Program-made: the position numbers and the translations under genes
Notes under the pieces: model-generated
Databases searched by the model: none
What the model saw: the letters and a program-made list of their open reading frames with translations, nothing else
Told to the model about the DNA's origin: nothing
Shown: in pieces, positions 49,491 to 63,540 of the stretch
How positions within the stretch are numbered: the first letter of the stretch is position 1
Layout of the letters: every line of letters begins with the position of its first letter
Assembly (NCBI GenBank): GCA_036583965.1
Contig: JAZBQD010000009.1
Location: forward strand, 7,276,508-7,340,507
Source of the DNA: Prunella strophiata
Taxonomy: Eukaryota > Chordata > Aves > Passeriformes > Prunellidae
Reading direction: 5' to 3'
DNA: 64,000 nucleotides

Positions 49491-51180
49491 GAATGAAAAA
49501 GCTCCTTCCATGTCTTTATTTCACTCTAGTGTTGTGCCTGAAGGTTCCCCCTGTACAAAATGTGTTGTCATTAGCGGAGCTGCCTTAAAGGTGGTTCCAC
49601 CATCCTGTCAGGGGGTATTTCCCTGGTGTTTAGGAATAAAATGCTCACGTGGGAGAATCTTGCACTCTCCTGATTGATGATGTAGAACTGCCATTATCCA
49701 CAGGCACTTTGGCTGCCAGTGTCCCAGCAGTGCCCCATGCCTCCTCAGGGACCAGGGTGCTGCAGTGCCAGGGTGCTGCTTTTGCAGCTTGTTTCCTCCA
49801 TTGTTGTGGCAGAGCAGTGGGATGAGGCCTTCAGCTCGCTGCTCGGGGTGCTTGACCTTGGATGAATGGAAACATGGAGCTCTTGAACAGAGCCCCCAGG
49901 CCATCACCCACCCGGAGGCATGCTACCTCCTCCCAGCCAACACTTGGCATTGCCAGGCAGCTTTTGTGCACTTGCAAGCTGTAGGATGTGGTTTGGGAAG
50001 AGGAGAGCCTGTTTGTTCTGACTCGCAAAACAGTGGCTTTGCCCTGTTCTTTGTGTTGCTGCCAGAAGCTGAAATGCCCAGCCCATGCCCACAGCCTGCT
50101 TTAAGGAACCAACGAAGAGAGTCAGGAGTACAGAGTGGTGCCAGGGACGTCATGGTATTTGGACTGGGCTGGACAGGAGTGTTTCCAGGCTGGAAGCCTT
50201 TGCTCACTGTCCTGTGCTCCCATTTCCCAAGGGAGTTACAGCCAAAACAGCCTCTCTGTGCTCCCTGGGTTGGTCAGCCCTCCTAGGGCAGCTGGCAGGG
50301 GGTGCAGCTCCTTGGAAGGTGCTGGCCAGGAACACTGCCCCTCAGTTCTACCTTGTTTAATTCTCTTTCAGAAGGACTGAGCCACCTGCCTCTCCTGCTT
50401 CACTCTCAGCACCACCAACTCTGTCCCCAGTTCTGCAGCATCAGAACTCCCAGGGATCATCACTGTTCCCTTTCCTTGCCCATCTGCTCCTTCCTCTCCT
50501 CCAGCTGAGCAAAGTGCAGGTTTCAAAATGGGCCTTAGAGGGAGTGGACTTTGCTTCCCCCAGGAATGCCGCTGTCGGCCGGGCCTTCCTCAAGATGGGT
50601 CACGCGCCCACGGCTTTGAGCCTGCAGGGATTAAACCAGCAGTGAACTCCGTTTTCAGCCAGTGCCGTAGCAGCAGGCAGGCCCCTGTCAGGACTCCGGG
50701 TGCTAATCCAGCCTGATGGTCCATGCTCTTGCTCACAGAGGTGTGTAATCAGCCTTTATTTTTACAGCTGAATCAGGAAAATGTGGAAGGAGCAGTTGAG
50801 ACCAGCAAAAACCCTTTCTTGCCTCTTGTGCACAGGTAAATTATGCAGTCAAGGAACTTTTGACACAAAGGTCTGTGGCACTTATCGGCTTTATCATCTT
50901 AGCCATGAGAAGATGAGGCTGCTGCAGGGCACGCGGTCACTGCCATCCCACCTTTGCAGCAGGAGTAGAACTTGGTACTGCCTTGTCTCTCATCTTCCTT
51001 CTTCCCCCTTGTTTCCCATTTTTCTCTCTTTTCCTCCTTCTATTCTTCACCTGACAGCCAGGACCGACCAAACCATAGCTGCAGCAGCAGTGCTGCCCCT
51101 TGCAGCTCCCACCCTGTATCCCACCTCTCCAAGATACCACTGCATGTTCAGAGCACAGACACACTGCCAACAGACATGAT
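49491..51180. other. Intergenic between USP28 and CLDN25 3' ends
   Basis: The two genes are tail to tail. No gene, RNA or clear mobile element is seen in about 1.7 kb. The only structure noticed is the second 24-base repeat copy at 51041-51064 within a pyrimidine-rich stretch. Confidence 0.6.
51041..51064 (+). repeat. 24-base dispersed repeat, copy 2 (between USP28 and CLDN25)
   Basis: This is an exact copy of 48092-48115 and is preceded by a long pyrimidine tract from about 51000, giving a strong but apparently unused plus-strand acceptor consensus. It sits downstream of the CLDN25 3' end. Origin is unknown. Confidence 0.8.
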
Positions 51181-51562
51181 AATTTATTGCAGATACATCA
51201 GAGCAACACAGACATGCAAGGAAAGAGCTGCTGTACTGGGGCGCAGCATCAGCCACGATAGACTTGGCTATGGGGGACTCGCCAGGGATGCCAAACACAG
51301 TGTCACCCATCGGTGATGGTACCACAGTGTCACCAGCAGTACAAAGTGCTGCCCGCTGCTTGTTGCCTTTCCACGCTTGCTTGGTGAGTGCTGCAGGGAA
51401 ATCTGCTGCTCCTTAACAGAGAAAAAGTGAAGCAGACACGCAGAGGAAGGAGAGATACCTGCAGAGCTGCTGTAGCAATTAGCAAATCATCCTGTGAAAC
51501 AAGCAGGAGCCCTCCCTGCCAGGGGAAGAGCCACGAGGTGCACAGGGCAAGCACCTGAGGCC
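51165..51562 (-). other. CLDN25: CLDN25 3'UTR and poly(A) signal
   Basis: The stretch lies downstream of the CLDN25 stop codon on the minus strand. AATAAA (TTTATT on plus, 51183-51188) is the only good signal and sets the end near 51165. No other feature is seen. Confidence 0.6.
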
Positions 51563-54467
<2,905 letters not shown>

Positions 54468-56475
54468 ATGGTGCTCCCCTACGCCCGCAACAGCGGCGGC
54501 GCCGGCGGCTGGCTGGCCCCCGAGGAGCCCCGCGGCCGCAGCAACTCCATCCCTCCGGCGCAGACCCCCACGGCCAAGCACATGCTGGCCTACCTGCCCC
54601 GGCCGCCCACCGACACCAGCCGCTACGGCACCTTCCCGCAGAAGGTATGGCTCCCGCCGGGGCTCCGGGGCATCCCCGGCGCACGATGCCGCCGGGGGCT
54701 CGCGGTTGTTGGAGGCGATTTCTCACCGACGGGCTCCTTTTCCCCCCCCGCAGCCCGACCTCCCGGCCGCCCCCGGGGCTCTGGTGGAGGACGGCGGGCA
54801 GAAAGCCGCCGCCACCGCTGCCAAGAGAGGCGCTCCGATGCCAAACTACCCATCCGCACCCCGCCACAGCGGCTTCGTCGCCGGTGAGCCGTCCCTGCCG
54901 CCGAGCCGCGGGAGCCTGACCGCGCAGCACCAGCGCGGGCGGCCGTCCTGGTGCCCGCCGCCCGCCCCGCAGGACGCGGCTGCCCGCTTGTACCCGCTGC
55001 ACGCCCTGAGCGTGGCCAACATCCCCAACTCGTCCCGCGGCAAGAACTCCGCCCGCAGCTCCACCGTCCCCACCCCGGAGGGGCTGCAGGGCCGGCGCTG
55101 CAAGCTGCTGGAGGAGGACAGCCCCGTGGTCCAGGCCGGCAAGCGGCAGCGGCAGCGCTACGTGACAAAAGTGGGCAAGTGCCAGGTGAATCTGGGCAAC
55201 ATCCAGGACAAGAAGAGGTTCCTCTCAGACATCTTCACCACCATCGTAGACCTCAAGTACCGCTGGTTCCTCTTCGTCTTCATGATGTGCTACATCGTCA
55301 CCTGGGTGCTCTTTGGCTTCATCTACTTCCTGGACGCGTGGGTGCGGGGCGACGTGGGCCACCAGGGCGATCCCGAGTGGCAGGCGTGCATCCAGAACGT
55401 GGACGGCTTCGTGTCCGCGCTGCTGCTCTCGGTGGAGAGCCAGCGCACCATCGGCTACGGCACGCGCATGGTGACGGCCAACTGCGCCGAGGGCGTCATC
55501 CTGCTGATGGCACAGTCCATCGTGGGCTCCATGATCGACGCCATGATGGTCGGCTGCATGTTCGTCAAGATCTCCCGGCCCAAGAAGCGTGCCCAGACCC
55601 TCATCTTCAGCAAGAACTGCGTCATCTCCCTGCGGGACGAGAAGCTCTGCCTGATGTTTCGTGTGGGGGACCTGCGGGAAAGCCACATGGTGGATGCCAA
55701 GATCCGGGCAAAGCTGATCAAGTCCCGCCAGACGGCCGAGGGGGAGTTCATCCCGCTGGAGCAGTCGGAGCTGAACCTGGGCTATGACACGGGGGAGGAC
55801 CGTCTGTTCCTGGTGGAGCCCCAGATCATCTGCCACGTCATCAACCGGCACAGCCCCTTCTGGGACATGTCGGCCGAGTCGCTGCGCCGGGAGCAGTTTG
55901 AGATCATCATCATCCTCGAGGGCATCGTGGAAGCCACAGGCAAGTGGTCTCGGGGAGTCAGGGTGGAGGGGGGAGGCTCCCCTGGGCAAACCTGGGCCCA
56001 GGAGTGACATCTGAGCAAGAGAGGCTCGGGGTCAAAGGTGTCGCGGTGGGCGGTGCAGGGCTGGGAGCCCTCGCCGGGCAGCCGGGGCTCCTCGTGGCAC
56101 CCGGCACAGCCCGGCGCTGCTCTCGCCGCAGGAATGACGTGCCAAGCCCGCACCTCCTACACGGAGGACGAGATCCTCTGGGGATACCGCTTTGAGCCCT
56201 GCATGTCCCTGGAGAAGGGCGCCTTCCAGGTGGACTACAGCCGCTTCGAGATGACCTTTGAGGTGCAGACGCCCGCGGCCAGCGCCAAGGAGCTGCAGGA
56301 GCTGAAGGAGCTGGAGCAGCAGGAGCACTCCACGCTCAGCCTCTACTGGGACCACCTCCTGCAGCCCTGCGCGCTGCCAGGGCCCGGCGAGGACGCGCTG
56401 CTGGGGACGAGCGCCCCGGGCAGCGCGGCCGAGGGCGGCCGGGCCGCGCCGCCGGAGCGGGAGCTCCCCGCCTGA
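54468..56475 (+). CDS. Inward-rectifier K+ channel, Kir3 (GIRK)-like, three exons
   Basis: Exons 54468-54644, 54754-55939 and 56132-56475 give 1707 bases or 568 aa. The start has a perfect context (GCCGCCATGG). The pore domain has M1 ([21 protein letters not shown]), a pore helix, filter TIGYG (55447-55461) and M2 with the rectification Asp (SMIDAMM). The PIP2-binding PKKR and a cytoplasmic domain ([39 protein letters not shown]) follow. The Asp in RVGDL matches the Na+-sensing Asp of GIRK2/GIRK4. The pore-helix Ser corresponds to GIRK4 rather than GIRK1. The intron after EATG is at the usual Kir3 position but uses a GC donor. Odd points are an Arg directly before TIGYG, a roughly 185-residue N-terminus (human GIRK4 has about 50 before the same point), and Tyr in place of His in the usual LWGHRF. 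It is not simply KCNJ5 or KCNJ3; possibly the non-mammalian KCNJ19-type paralogue. The subtype is uncertain. Confidence 0.88.
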
Positions 56476-56655
56476 GCCGCTCCCGGGCCGCGGTGCCCCA
56501 CGCCAACAGTGCCACAGTGCCTGCCCGGCGGCTGAGCCCTTGTGCCCTCGCCCCCCGCTCCCCCAGCTGCAGCCACAGGGCATTCTTTTTGTTAAGTTGT
56601 TCTTTTGTAACAAGGAAAACGAGAGGGCAAATAAAGGCTGTTCATGACAAAACCA
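56476..56655 (+). other. Kir gene 3'UTR with poly(A) signal
   Basis: A short UTR follows the TGA at 56473-56475. AATAAA is at 56630-56635 within GGCAAATAAAGGCTG, followed by a GT-containing stretch, so cleavage near 56655 is expected. Confidence 0.75.
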
Positions 56656-57280
56656 CCCAGCCATCAGCCGTGTTTATTCTGGGGGAGCCCTCGGGGGGCT
56701 GGGCAAAGAAGAGGCAGAGCCCAGAGCCCCCAGTGCCATGGGCTCAGCCCTGCACCACCCCATGGGTCCTGGCATAGCCCCGCGGCCCCCACCACCCCAA
56801 ACTGCCCCCACTCCCTGTCTGACTCGGTGCCCCAGGACTCTCCCAGCAGGGAAATGTTGCACCGGGCTGGGTTGTGAGAGGTTGGACGCGGTGTAGTAGA
56901 ATTAAATTAATATTGTTACAGGAGTGACATCACTGGAGTCACCTGCAGCACTTGGCAGGGCAGCGCCTGGGCCTGAGCCAGGACTGAAAAGATCAATAAA
57001 ATCTGTGTGTGCAGGGTCTGGCTGGGCTGAGGACCCTCCCTGTAGTCCCCAGTCAGCTTTGCCTCCGGGGGTTGCAGAATAACCCTTTGGATTTAACTCA
57101 TCTTGTCCACCTTTGCTTTTCCTCTATCAACCTACCTTTGTATCTCCCCACAGAGCCTTGGGCAGGGCATTTTGTGACCTCCCCTCAGATCTGCCCCACC
57201 AAGAAGGGTGCGAGGGGAGGGATGGAGAGCTGGGGAGGCGCCAGGGCAAGGTGAGCCCAGCACAGAAGGGACGAGTGGGG

Positions 57281-57416
57281 GTGTAAAATAAACATGTACA
57301 TCGGGGGATGTAATATAAACATGTACATCAGGGGGGGTGCAATATAAACATGTACATGGCGGGGGTTGTAATATAAACATGTACATCAGGGGGTATAATA
57401 TAAACATCTACATCAG
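57281..57416. repeat. Tandem repeat, 26-30-base units with ATAAACATGTACAT core
   Basis: Five units share ATAAACATGTACATC (the last has CATCTACATC), separated by G-rich spacers of variable length (TCGGGGGATG, CAGGGGGGGTGC, GCGGGGGTTG, CAGGGGGT). AT-rich palindromic cores therefore alternate with G runs on the plus strand. Confidence 0.85.
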
Positions 57417-57717
57417 TGTCCCCACTCCACACCCCTGCAGCCCCAGATCCCCTACAGACATAAAACTCCCTGCACAAGAAAAAAGTTAAAAAAAAAAAAA
57501 CTGCACACAAGTGTTTGTAGGTGCAAAGTTAATGGGGGTCAATATGCACATTGAGTCAATATAAAATCGTGATTTGCCTATTAAGCAGCTGGTTTACATA
57601 TCATTAATATTCCAATGCAGGCCACTGGGTGAGTAACAAACACAAACTCGGTTATTGTACACACAGGGTCGCGTTTCACAGCACGGGACACGCTCGGGTC
57701 CCACCGAGCCGGGACAC

Positions 57718-58022
57718 ATTCCTGTCCCATTCCCATTCCCATTCCCATTCCCATTCATGTCTCATTCCTGTCCCCATCCCTGTCCCATTCCCGTTCCCGT
57801 TCCTGTCCCTGTCCCATTCCCGTCCCTGTCTCTGTCCCTGTCCCATTCCCGTTCCCATTCCCGTTCCCGCTCCCGTTCCCATTCCCAAAGCCATTCCCGT
57901 TCCCGTTCCCTGTCCCATTCCCATTCCCGTTCCCGTTCCCTGTCCCGTTCCCGTTCCCTGTCCCATTCCCGTTCCCGTTCTCATTCCCGTTCCCGTTCCC
58001 GTTGCCGTTCCCGTTCCCCGTC
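57718..58022. repeat. Pyrimidine hexamer array (TTCCCR)n upstream of UBE4A
   Basis: About 300 bases are built from TTCCCA, TTCCCG and TTCCTGTCCCTG units. The plus strand is almost entirely pyrimidine, with one purine (A or G) per unit. The array ends some 300 bases before the UBE4A start codon. It produces long spurious open frames of Pro-Val/Ser-Arg/Gly-Asn repeats on both strands. Confidence 0.9.
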
Positions 58023-58059
58023 CCGGCCGCCAGGAGTCGCTGCCGCCGCTCCGGCCCCG

Positions 58060-58333
58060 GTTCCCTAAGTTCCGCCTCCCTTGCTTCACTTCCGGCGCGT
58101 TGCGGTGACGTCAATTGCTGTGCGACGCGGTGACGCGCAGAGCTGTCCGGCGGCGGCCGAGGTGGGACCGGGACCGGGAGCGGGAGCCGGAGCGGGACCG
58201 GAGCCCCCGCGCCGAGCGGGACAAGCCCGCCGCGCCCTGGGGGAGCGAGCCCGGGCCCTGACGGCGGCCCTCCCGGCAAGCCTTGCCGGCAGCCTTGCCC
58301 CGGCTCACCCGTATGGCGCGGCCCTGAGGGGAG
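58060..58333 (+). promoter_or_regulatory. UBE4A: UBE4A promoter / 5'UTR
   Basis: This is a CpG-rich, TATA-less region. An ETS-type ACTTCCGG lies at 58088-58095 and a perfect CRE, TGACGTCA, at 58106-58113, with a second TGACGCG half site shortly after. This spacing is typical of housekeeping promoters. Transcription probably starts between about 58100 and 58150, leaving a 5'UTR of about 200 GC-rich bases; the start point is inferred. Confidence 0.65.
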
Positions 58334-61300
58334 ATGACCGACCAGGAGAACAACAACAGCATCTCCAGCAACCCCTTCGCCGCCCTCTTCGGCTCCGTCG
58401 CTGCCGCCAAGCACTTCGCCGCCGTCCAGAAGCAGCAGCAGCTGCGGCAACTGACAGGTGGGCAGGTGGAGGCTGGCCCTGGGGCAGGGGCTGGCCCTTG
58501 GGGAGGGGGCGAGGCGGTCCGCTTGGACAGGGGCTGCCCCCCGAGACGCTGAGGGCTCTGTCGTGCAGGCGAGGAGACGTCCATCAGCCAGGATGACTCC
58601 GACAACAGTGTCTCCGAGAGCCTGGACGACTGCGACTATTCGGTGGCCGAGATCAGCCGCTCGTTCCGCTCGCAGCGAGAGCTCTGCGAGCAGCTCAACA
58701 TCAACCACATGATCCAGAGGATCTTCCTCATCACCCTGGACAACAGTGAGCCCGGGAGCCAGGCTGGGGCAGCCCTGTGTGCCTGCCATCGCAGGGGGCA
58801 GCTGGGAGGGGACAGTGCCAGGGGCAGCAGCTGGGGCTGTGCTGGGACAGTCCTGCCTGCAGCTGGAACAGGTCCCTCTGCCCTTCCCAGGTGACCCCAG
58901 CATGAAGAGTGGGAATGGGATCCCAGCACGCTGTGTCTACCTGGAGGAAATGGCTGCAGACCTGGATGACCAGGACTGGCTGGACATGGACAATGTGGAG
59001 CAGGTAGGGATGCCTGCCCTGGGCCATCTACAGACTTTGGCCACTGGATTGAGTTTGTTTCCTCACAATGTACATATAGTGTGTCCCAGATCCAAAACCT
59101 GGCACGAAGCTGCCAGTTATCATTTTGCTGAAAAAGTCCATGAGATGTTTGGGATTTGAGACTGAGAAAAGTGTAGATTTGGGGAATCCAGCCTTTCCTC
59201 CTGGAAGCTGCAGGAGTTTGCTGCCCTGCAGGTCTGTGTGGGTGGGAAAGGGAAGACCACAGAACTCAGTCACCAGTGTCCATGTGCACTCTCATCTTCA
59301 TTTGCAGCTGTATCAGTTGTTCCTGCTGAGGATTTCAGGGTTTCTGGTGGGGGTGCTGTTATTCCATGAGGGACTCTCCAGTCTCAGGATTTGCTCAGGC
59401 CAGAAGCAGCTGAGGGTTCTCACCCCAGCACTGTTACCTGATGAGGGACAGGGAGAGCTGTTGCCAGCAGGAGTCAGTCAGCCTGTGTGGTGTGGAGCTT
59501 CCTCCCGTGGAGGGCTGTGTCACTGTGCCCTGTCTGTGCTGGTGCCCAGGCCCTGTTCACCCGCCTGCTGCTGCCGGAGCCCGGGAGCCACCTGATCCAC
59601 ATGACCTCTGCCAGCAGCCAGAACCTCTCGGCCGACCGCGACGCCGGGGAGAGGCAGATCCTGCGCTACCTGTACGCCTGCTTCCGCAGGGCACGCGAGG
59701 AGGTGGGCAAGGCAGCTGTGTGCCCCGGCCCTGCAGTGGCCCAGCTCCAGCTGTGGTGACCAGGGCCCCAACGCTGCCTTGCTCTCCCTGTCAGATCACC
59801 AAGGTCCCCGAGAACCTGCTGCCCTTCGCCGTGCGCTGCCGCAACCTGACGGTGTCCAACACTCGTACTGTGCTGCTCACCCCCGAGATCTACGTCAACC
59901 AGAACGTGTACGAACAGCTGGTGGACCTGATGCTGGAGACACTGAGAGGGGCACGTAAGTGCTGCCAGGTTGTGCCACTGCCTCAGTGCTGCGAGGCTGC
60001 CCTGGAGCATCGTGGAGCTGGATGAAGCTTTGGCTCCCCTCGCTGCCAAAAGAGGGGGTTGTGTTTGGGTCGGTTTGGCTGCTGGAGCAGTGTGAGGAAC
60101 AGCCTTGTATCTCCTGCCAGAGTTTGAAGACATGAGCGAGTTCCTTGAGGAGGTCATAGAAGCCTTAACGATGGACGAGGAGGTGCGCACATTTGGGGAG
60201 GTCATGGTTCCCGTGTTTGACATTCTGCTGGGGAGAATCAAGGACCTGGACCTCTGCCAGATCCTGCTGTACACATACCTCGATGTGCTCCTCTACTTCA
60301 CAAAGCAGAAGGACATAGCAAAGGTGGGTACCTTGGCTTAGGCAGGAGCTTTTTGCATGGGCACATTCACAAGACCTGATCTGCAGAGTTCAAACCAGCA
60401 GTGTGATGTAACAACACTCAATGTGTGTAGTCATACCCCTCTTCTCCCTTCTCATAGCCTGCCACAAACCCATCAGTTTGTTAGGGTTTTTTTGCTGGGG
60501 TTTTGGACAACTGTCAGCATGTCCTGATGTGTTCCCCAGGTTTTTGCAGGCTACATCCAGCCCAAGGATCCCAGCAATGGACAGATGTACCAGAAGACTT
60601 TGCTTGGTGCAGTTTTAAATATCTCCTGCTTGTTGAAGACCCCTGGTGTGGTGGAGAACCATGGCTACTTTCTGAATCCATCCCGATCCAGCCCACAGGA
60701 GATTAAAGTGCAGGAATCCAACATCCATCAGGTGGGAGAAGTGGGGCAGTTCTGCTTCCTGCAGTGTTAGTGGCCTCTCATTGCCTGAGGGTTCAAAACA
60801 TGGTATCAGGGCTTGAGTTCCACCTCTGGTTCAGGAATAGCCTGGCTTGCAACTAGGCATGTCCCAAAACTGCTTTGAATTCTCCAGCTGGAGCATGGAA
60901 ACAGTTTTGCCAGCTGCCTTGGGTGGTTGTAACCCAAATCTTTGTGCCTTATCAAAGTTGCCTGAGCTTTTGGAAAAAGGATGGGTGGTACTGGTGGAAC
61001 AGACATCAGTAACTTGAGGTGCTACCTGGAGATCATCTACCTCAGGTGCTGTAATCACCAGGGAGTAGTTTTCAGTACCTGTCCTGTAATTAAAACACTA
61101 ATTGATTCACCAGTTGAGAAAGTGACAGGGAACATTCTCTCTCATTATGCAAGTAAATTTCTTCCTTAGAGGAATACCACTAGGAATGTTCCAGTAGGTC
61201 AGGAGTGAAACATGAGGATGCAGGATATAAACATATGTCCCTCACTGGGGTGTAGAGGTCATCTCTGAGAGGGGCTTTCCCACTCAGGGGTTCTTTCAGG

Positions 61301-63540
61301 CTGTCAAAAATGGGCAAAGAATTTTGGATTTACTCCGTATGAGAACAAATTGTCTCAGCTGTACTTCTGAGGACATCCCTAATTGTTGTTTGCTGCCAGC
61401 CCCAGGATCTGAGCTGCTTGCAACACCTGTGTGTGATGGGTGATTCACGGGGTGTCCTGAGGAGCACGACATGGTCTGGAGCAGGAAAGGGTCTGATAGC
61501 AGTGATATCAGAGAGGCAAAAGAACAATCCCCAGGGACTCATTCAGCTGTGTTCTGTTTCCTCTAACAGTTCATGGCCCAGTTCCACGAGAAGATCTACC
61601 AGATGCTGAAGAACCTGTTGCAGTTGTCACCAGAGACGAAGCACAGGATCCTGTCCTGGCTGGGAAACTGCCTCCATGCGAATGCTGGCCGCACCAAAAT
61701 TTGGGCTAACCAGATGCCAGAGATTTTCTTCCAGATGTATGCCTCAGATGCCTTCTTCCTCAACCTCGGGGCTGCCCTCCTGAAGCTGTGCCAGCCCTTC
61801 TGCAAACCCAGATCTCCAAAGCTGCTAACCTTCAACCCTACCTACTGTGCCCTGAAGGAGCTGAACGAAGAGGAGAGGAGGAGCAAGAACGTGCACATGA
61901 AAGGTATACCTGAGCAGTGGGGACTAAGGGAATGGGAAAGGGGATCTCCTCAGGTCCCCACTTGACCCAGTAGTGCCCTCTGAGTGGATGCCATTAGGGT
62001 TAGGGGAGAGTTAGAAGTGTGACGAGAGAGGCGCAAGAAGAGAGCTGAATACAAATAAAACACTGCCAGTATCACCAACAGCCCTTTTGTGTCCTCAGGA
62101 GGGACCCTCTCAAGCTGTCTCCTCACCAGCACTGCTGGGTAGAACCTGATGCAGAGATGCTTTTCCTTACAGGTTTGGAAAAAGAAACATGTTTGATCCC
62201 TGCTCTGAGCGAGCAAGAGCCACAGTTTGCGAACAGCTACAACCTGGTGACGGAAAACCTGGTGCTGACGCAGTACACCCTGCACTTGGGGTTTCACAGG
62301 TACTTGCTTTCAGTTCCCCTGGGACTGTTTTCCACCCATGTGCAGCTATGCACATTTCAGTAAATACTCTGAACACAGGGTGGCCAGCTGAGCTGCTGCT
62401 TGAACTTCAGCCTGACTGACTGCAGGAAGAAATTTTGCTCAGATTTTTGCTAATCAGGATACACTCAGGCTTTAAGCAATCATTGTGGGTTTTGATTCTC
62501 AAATCCCCTTGGCCTTTCTGCAAGTGTTTTATCCTAATAAAGGAGTCTTGCAGGCTCCATGTTATTTATAGCCACCAATAGCCAGGTGCTGGGTATTTGT
62601 AGGTTGCTCCATTTGCCCCTTTCCTTGGGGCAGGAGACACATCCAGGTGGCAGAGCACCTGCCCACTGGGAGGGACCTAAACGCCCTGATAGCTGGGCTG
62701 TATGTGAAGCAGCAATAGTGAGGTAGCTGTCAGCTTCTAGGAGAGGATTTTCTGGACACTAAAACACTCTGTTTTGCACTCTTCCCTCTGCAAATTGTTG
62801 CCTAGATACTGTGAGGTCATGGCTGATCCAAGCAGAGTCCCCTTCTGGTTTATTCTCTAAATATAGACATTGACAAAAAAGTTATTATGCAAGTGGCTTG
62901 TTGCTGGGAAACTGAAGTGTCACCTTGCAAGCATCTGTGGGCCGTGTTGAATCCCTGACCTCTGTGACCCGAGGGAGCTTGGTGCTGCAGAGGGCTCTGC
63001 CATGTCCCCAGGCCACTCTGCAGGTGCCATGTCCCTCACAGGGTCTCATACCCTCCCAGGTCCTGCCAAAGCTTTCCCCAAGGCTTCCCATTGCCAGAGC
63101 CCCAGACAGGGTACCCACAGGAAGTTATCTGAATCCACCAGCACAGAACAGTCTCCCACTGGCTTCTGCATTGGTGAGGCAGGATGTCTGTCTGTCTGTC
63201 CCCTCAGCCCTCCTTGCCTCCTTTCCGGGCAGGTTGCACGACCAGATGGTAAAGATAAACCAAAGCCTTCACCGCCTGCAAGTGGCGTGGCGAGAAGCTC
63301 AGCAGAGCTCCAGCCCCGCTGCTGACAGCCTCAGGGAGCAGTTTGAGCGCCTGATGACCATCTATCTCTCCACCAAGACGGCGATGACAGAGCCGCAGAT
63401 GCTGCAGAACTGCCTGAACCTGCAGGTGTCCATGGCAGTGCTGCTGGTGCAGCTGGCTGTGGGGAACCAGGGCAGCGAGCCGCTGGAGCTGAGCTTCCCG
63501 CTGCCGGAGGTGGAGCAGAGCGCGCTGGCCTACGTGCCAG
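58334..63540 (+). CDS. UBE4A: Ubiquitin conjugation factor E4 A, first ten coding exons (3'-truncated by window)
   Basis: This is a UFD2-family E4/E3 ubiquitin ligase that elongates ubiquitin chains. Exons: 58334-58457, 58569-58745, 58891-59003, 59550-59702, 59795-59954, 60121-60323, 60540-60731, 61570-61903, 62173-62299 and 63233-63540. They give 630 codons plus one base, against about 1066 residues in human UBE4A. All junctions are GT-AG and in frame. The start [20 protein letters not shown] is the UBE4A N-terminus. It continues through an acidic Ser-rich stretch ([13 protein letters not shown]) and [12 protein letters not shown], then into the UFD2 core (helical armadillo-like repeats: [13 protein letters not shown], [13 protein letters not shown], [36 protein letters not shown]). 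The remaining core and the C-terminal U-box lie beyond 64000. Bases 63541-64000 are intron with no exon seen. Confidence 0.97.

Larger units (their letters stand above)
56656..58080. other. Intergenic: Kir 3' end to UBE4A promoter
   Basis: This interval contains a tandem array at 57281-57416, an AT-rich block at 57520-57640 with homeodomain-like sites (CATTAATATTCC, AAAGTTAATGG) and the pyrimidine hexamer array at 57718-58022. No gene is seen. Confidence 0.6.

Noticed and set aside
57629..58903. Repetitive open frames (Pro-Val/Ser-Arg on plus, Gly-Asn on minus, up to 382 codons)
   Set aside because: These are translations of the TTCCCR hexamer array, with an antisense shadow of UBE4A exons 1-2 added. 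They are not genes.
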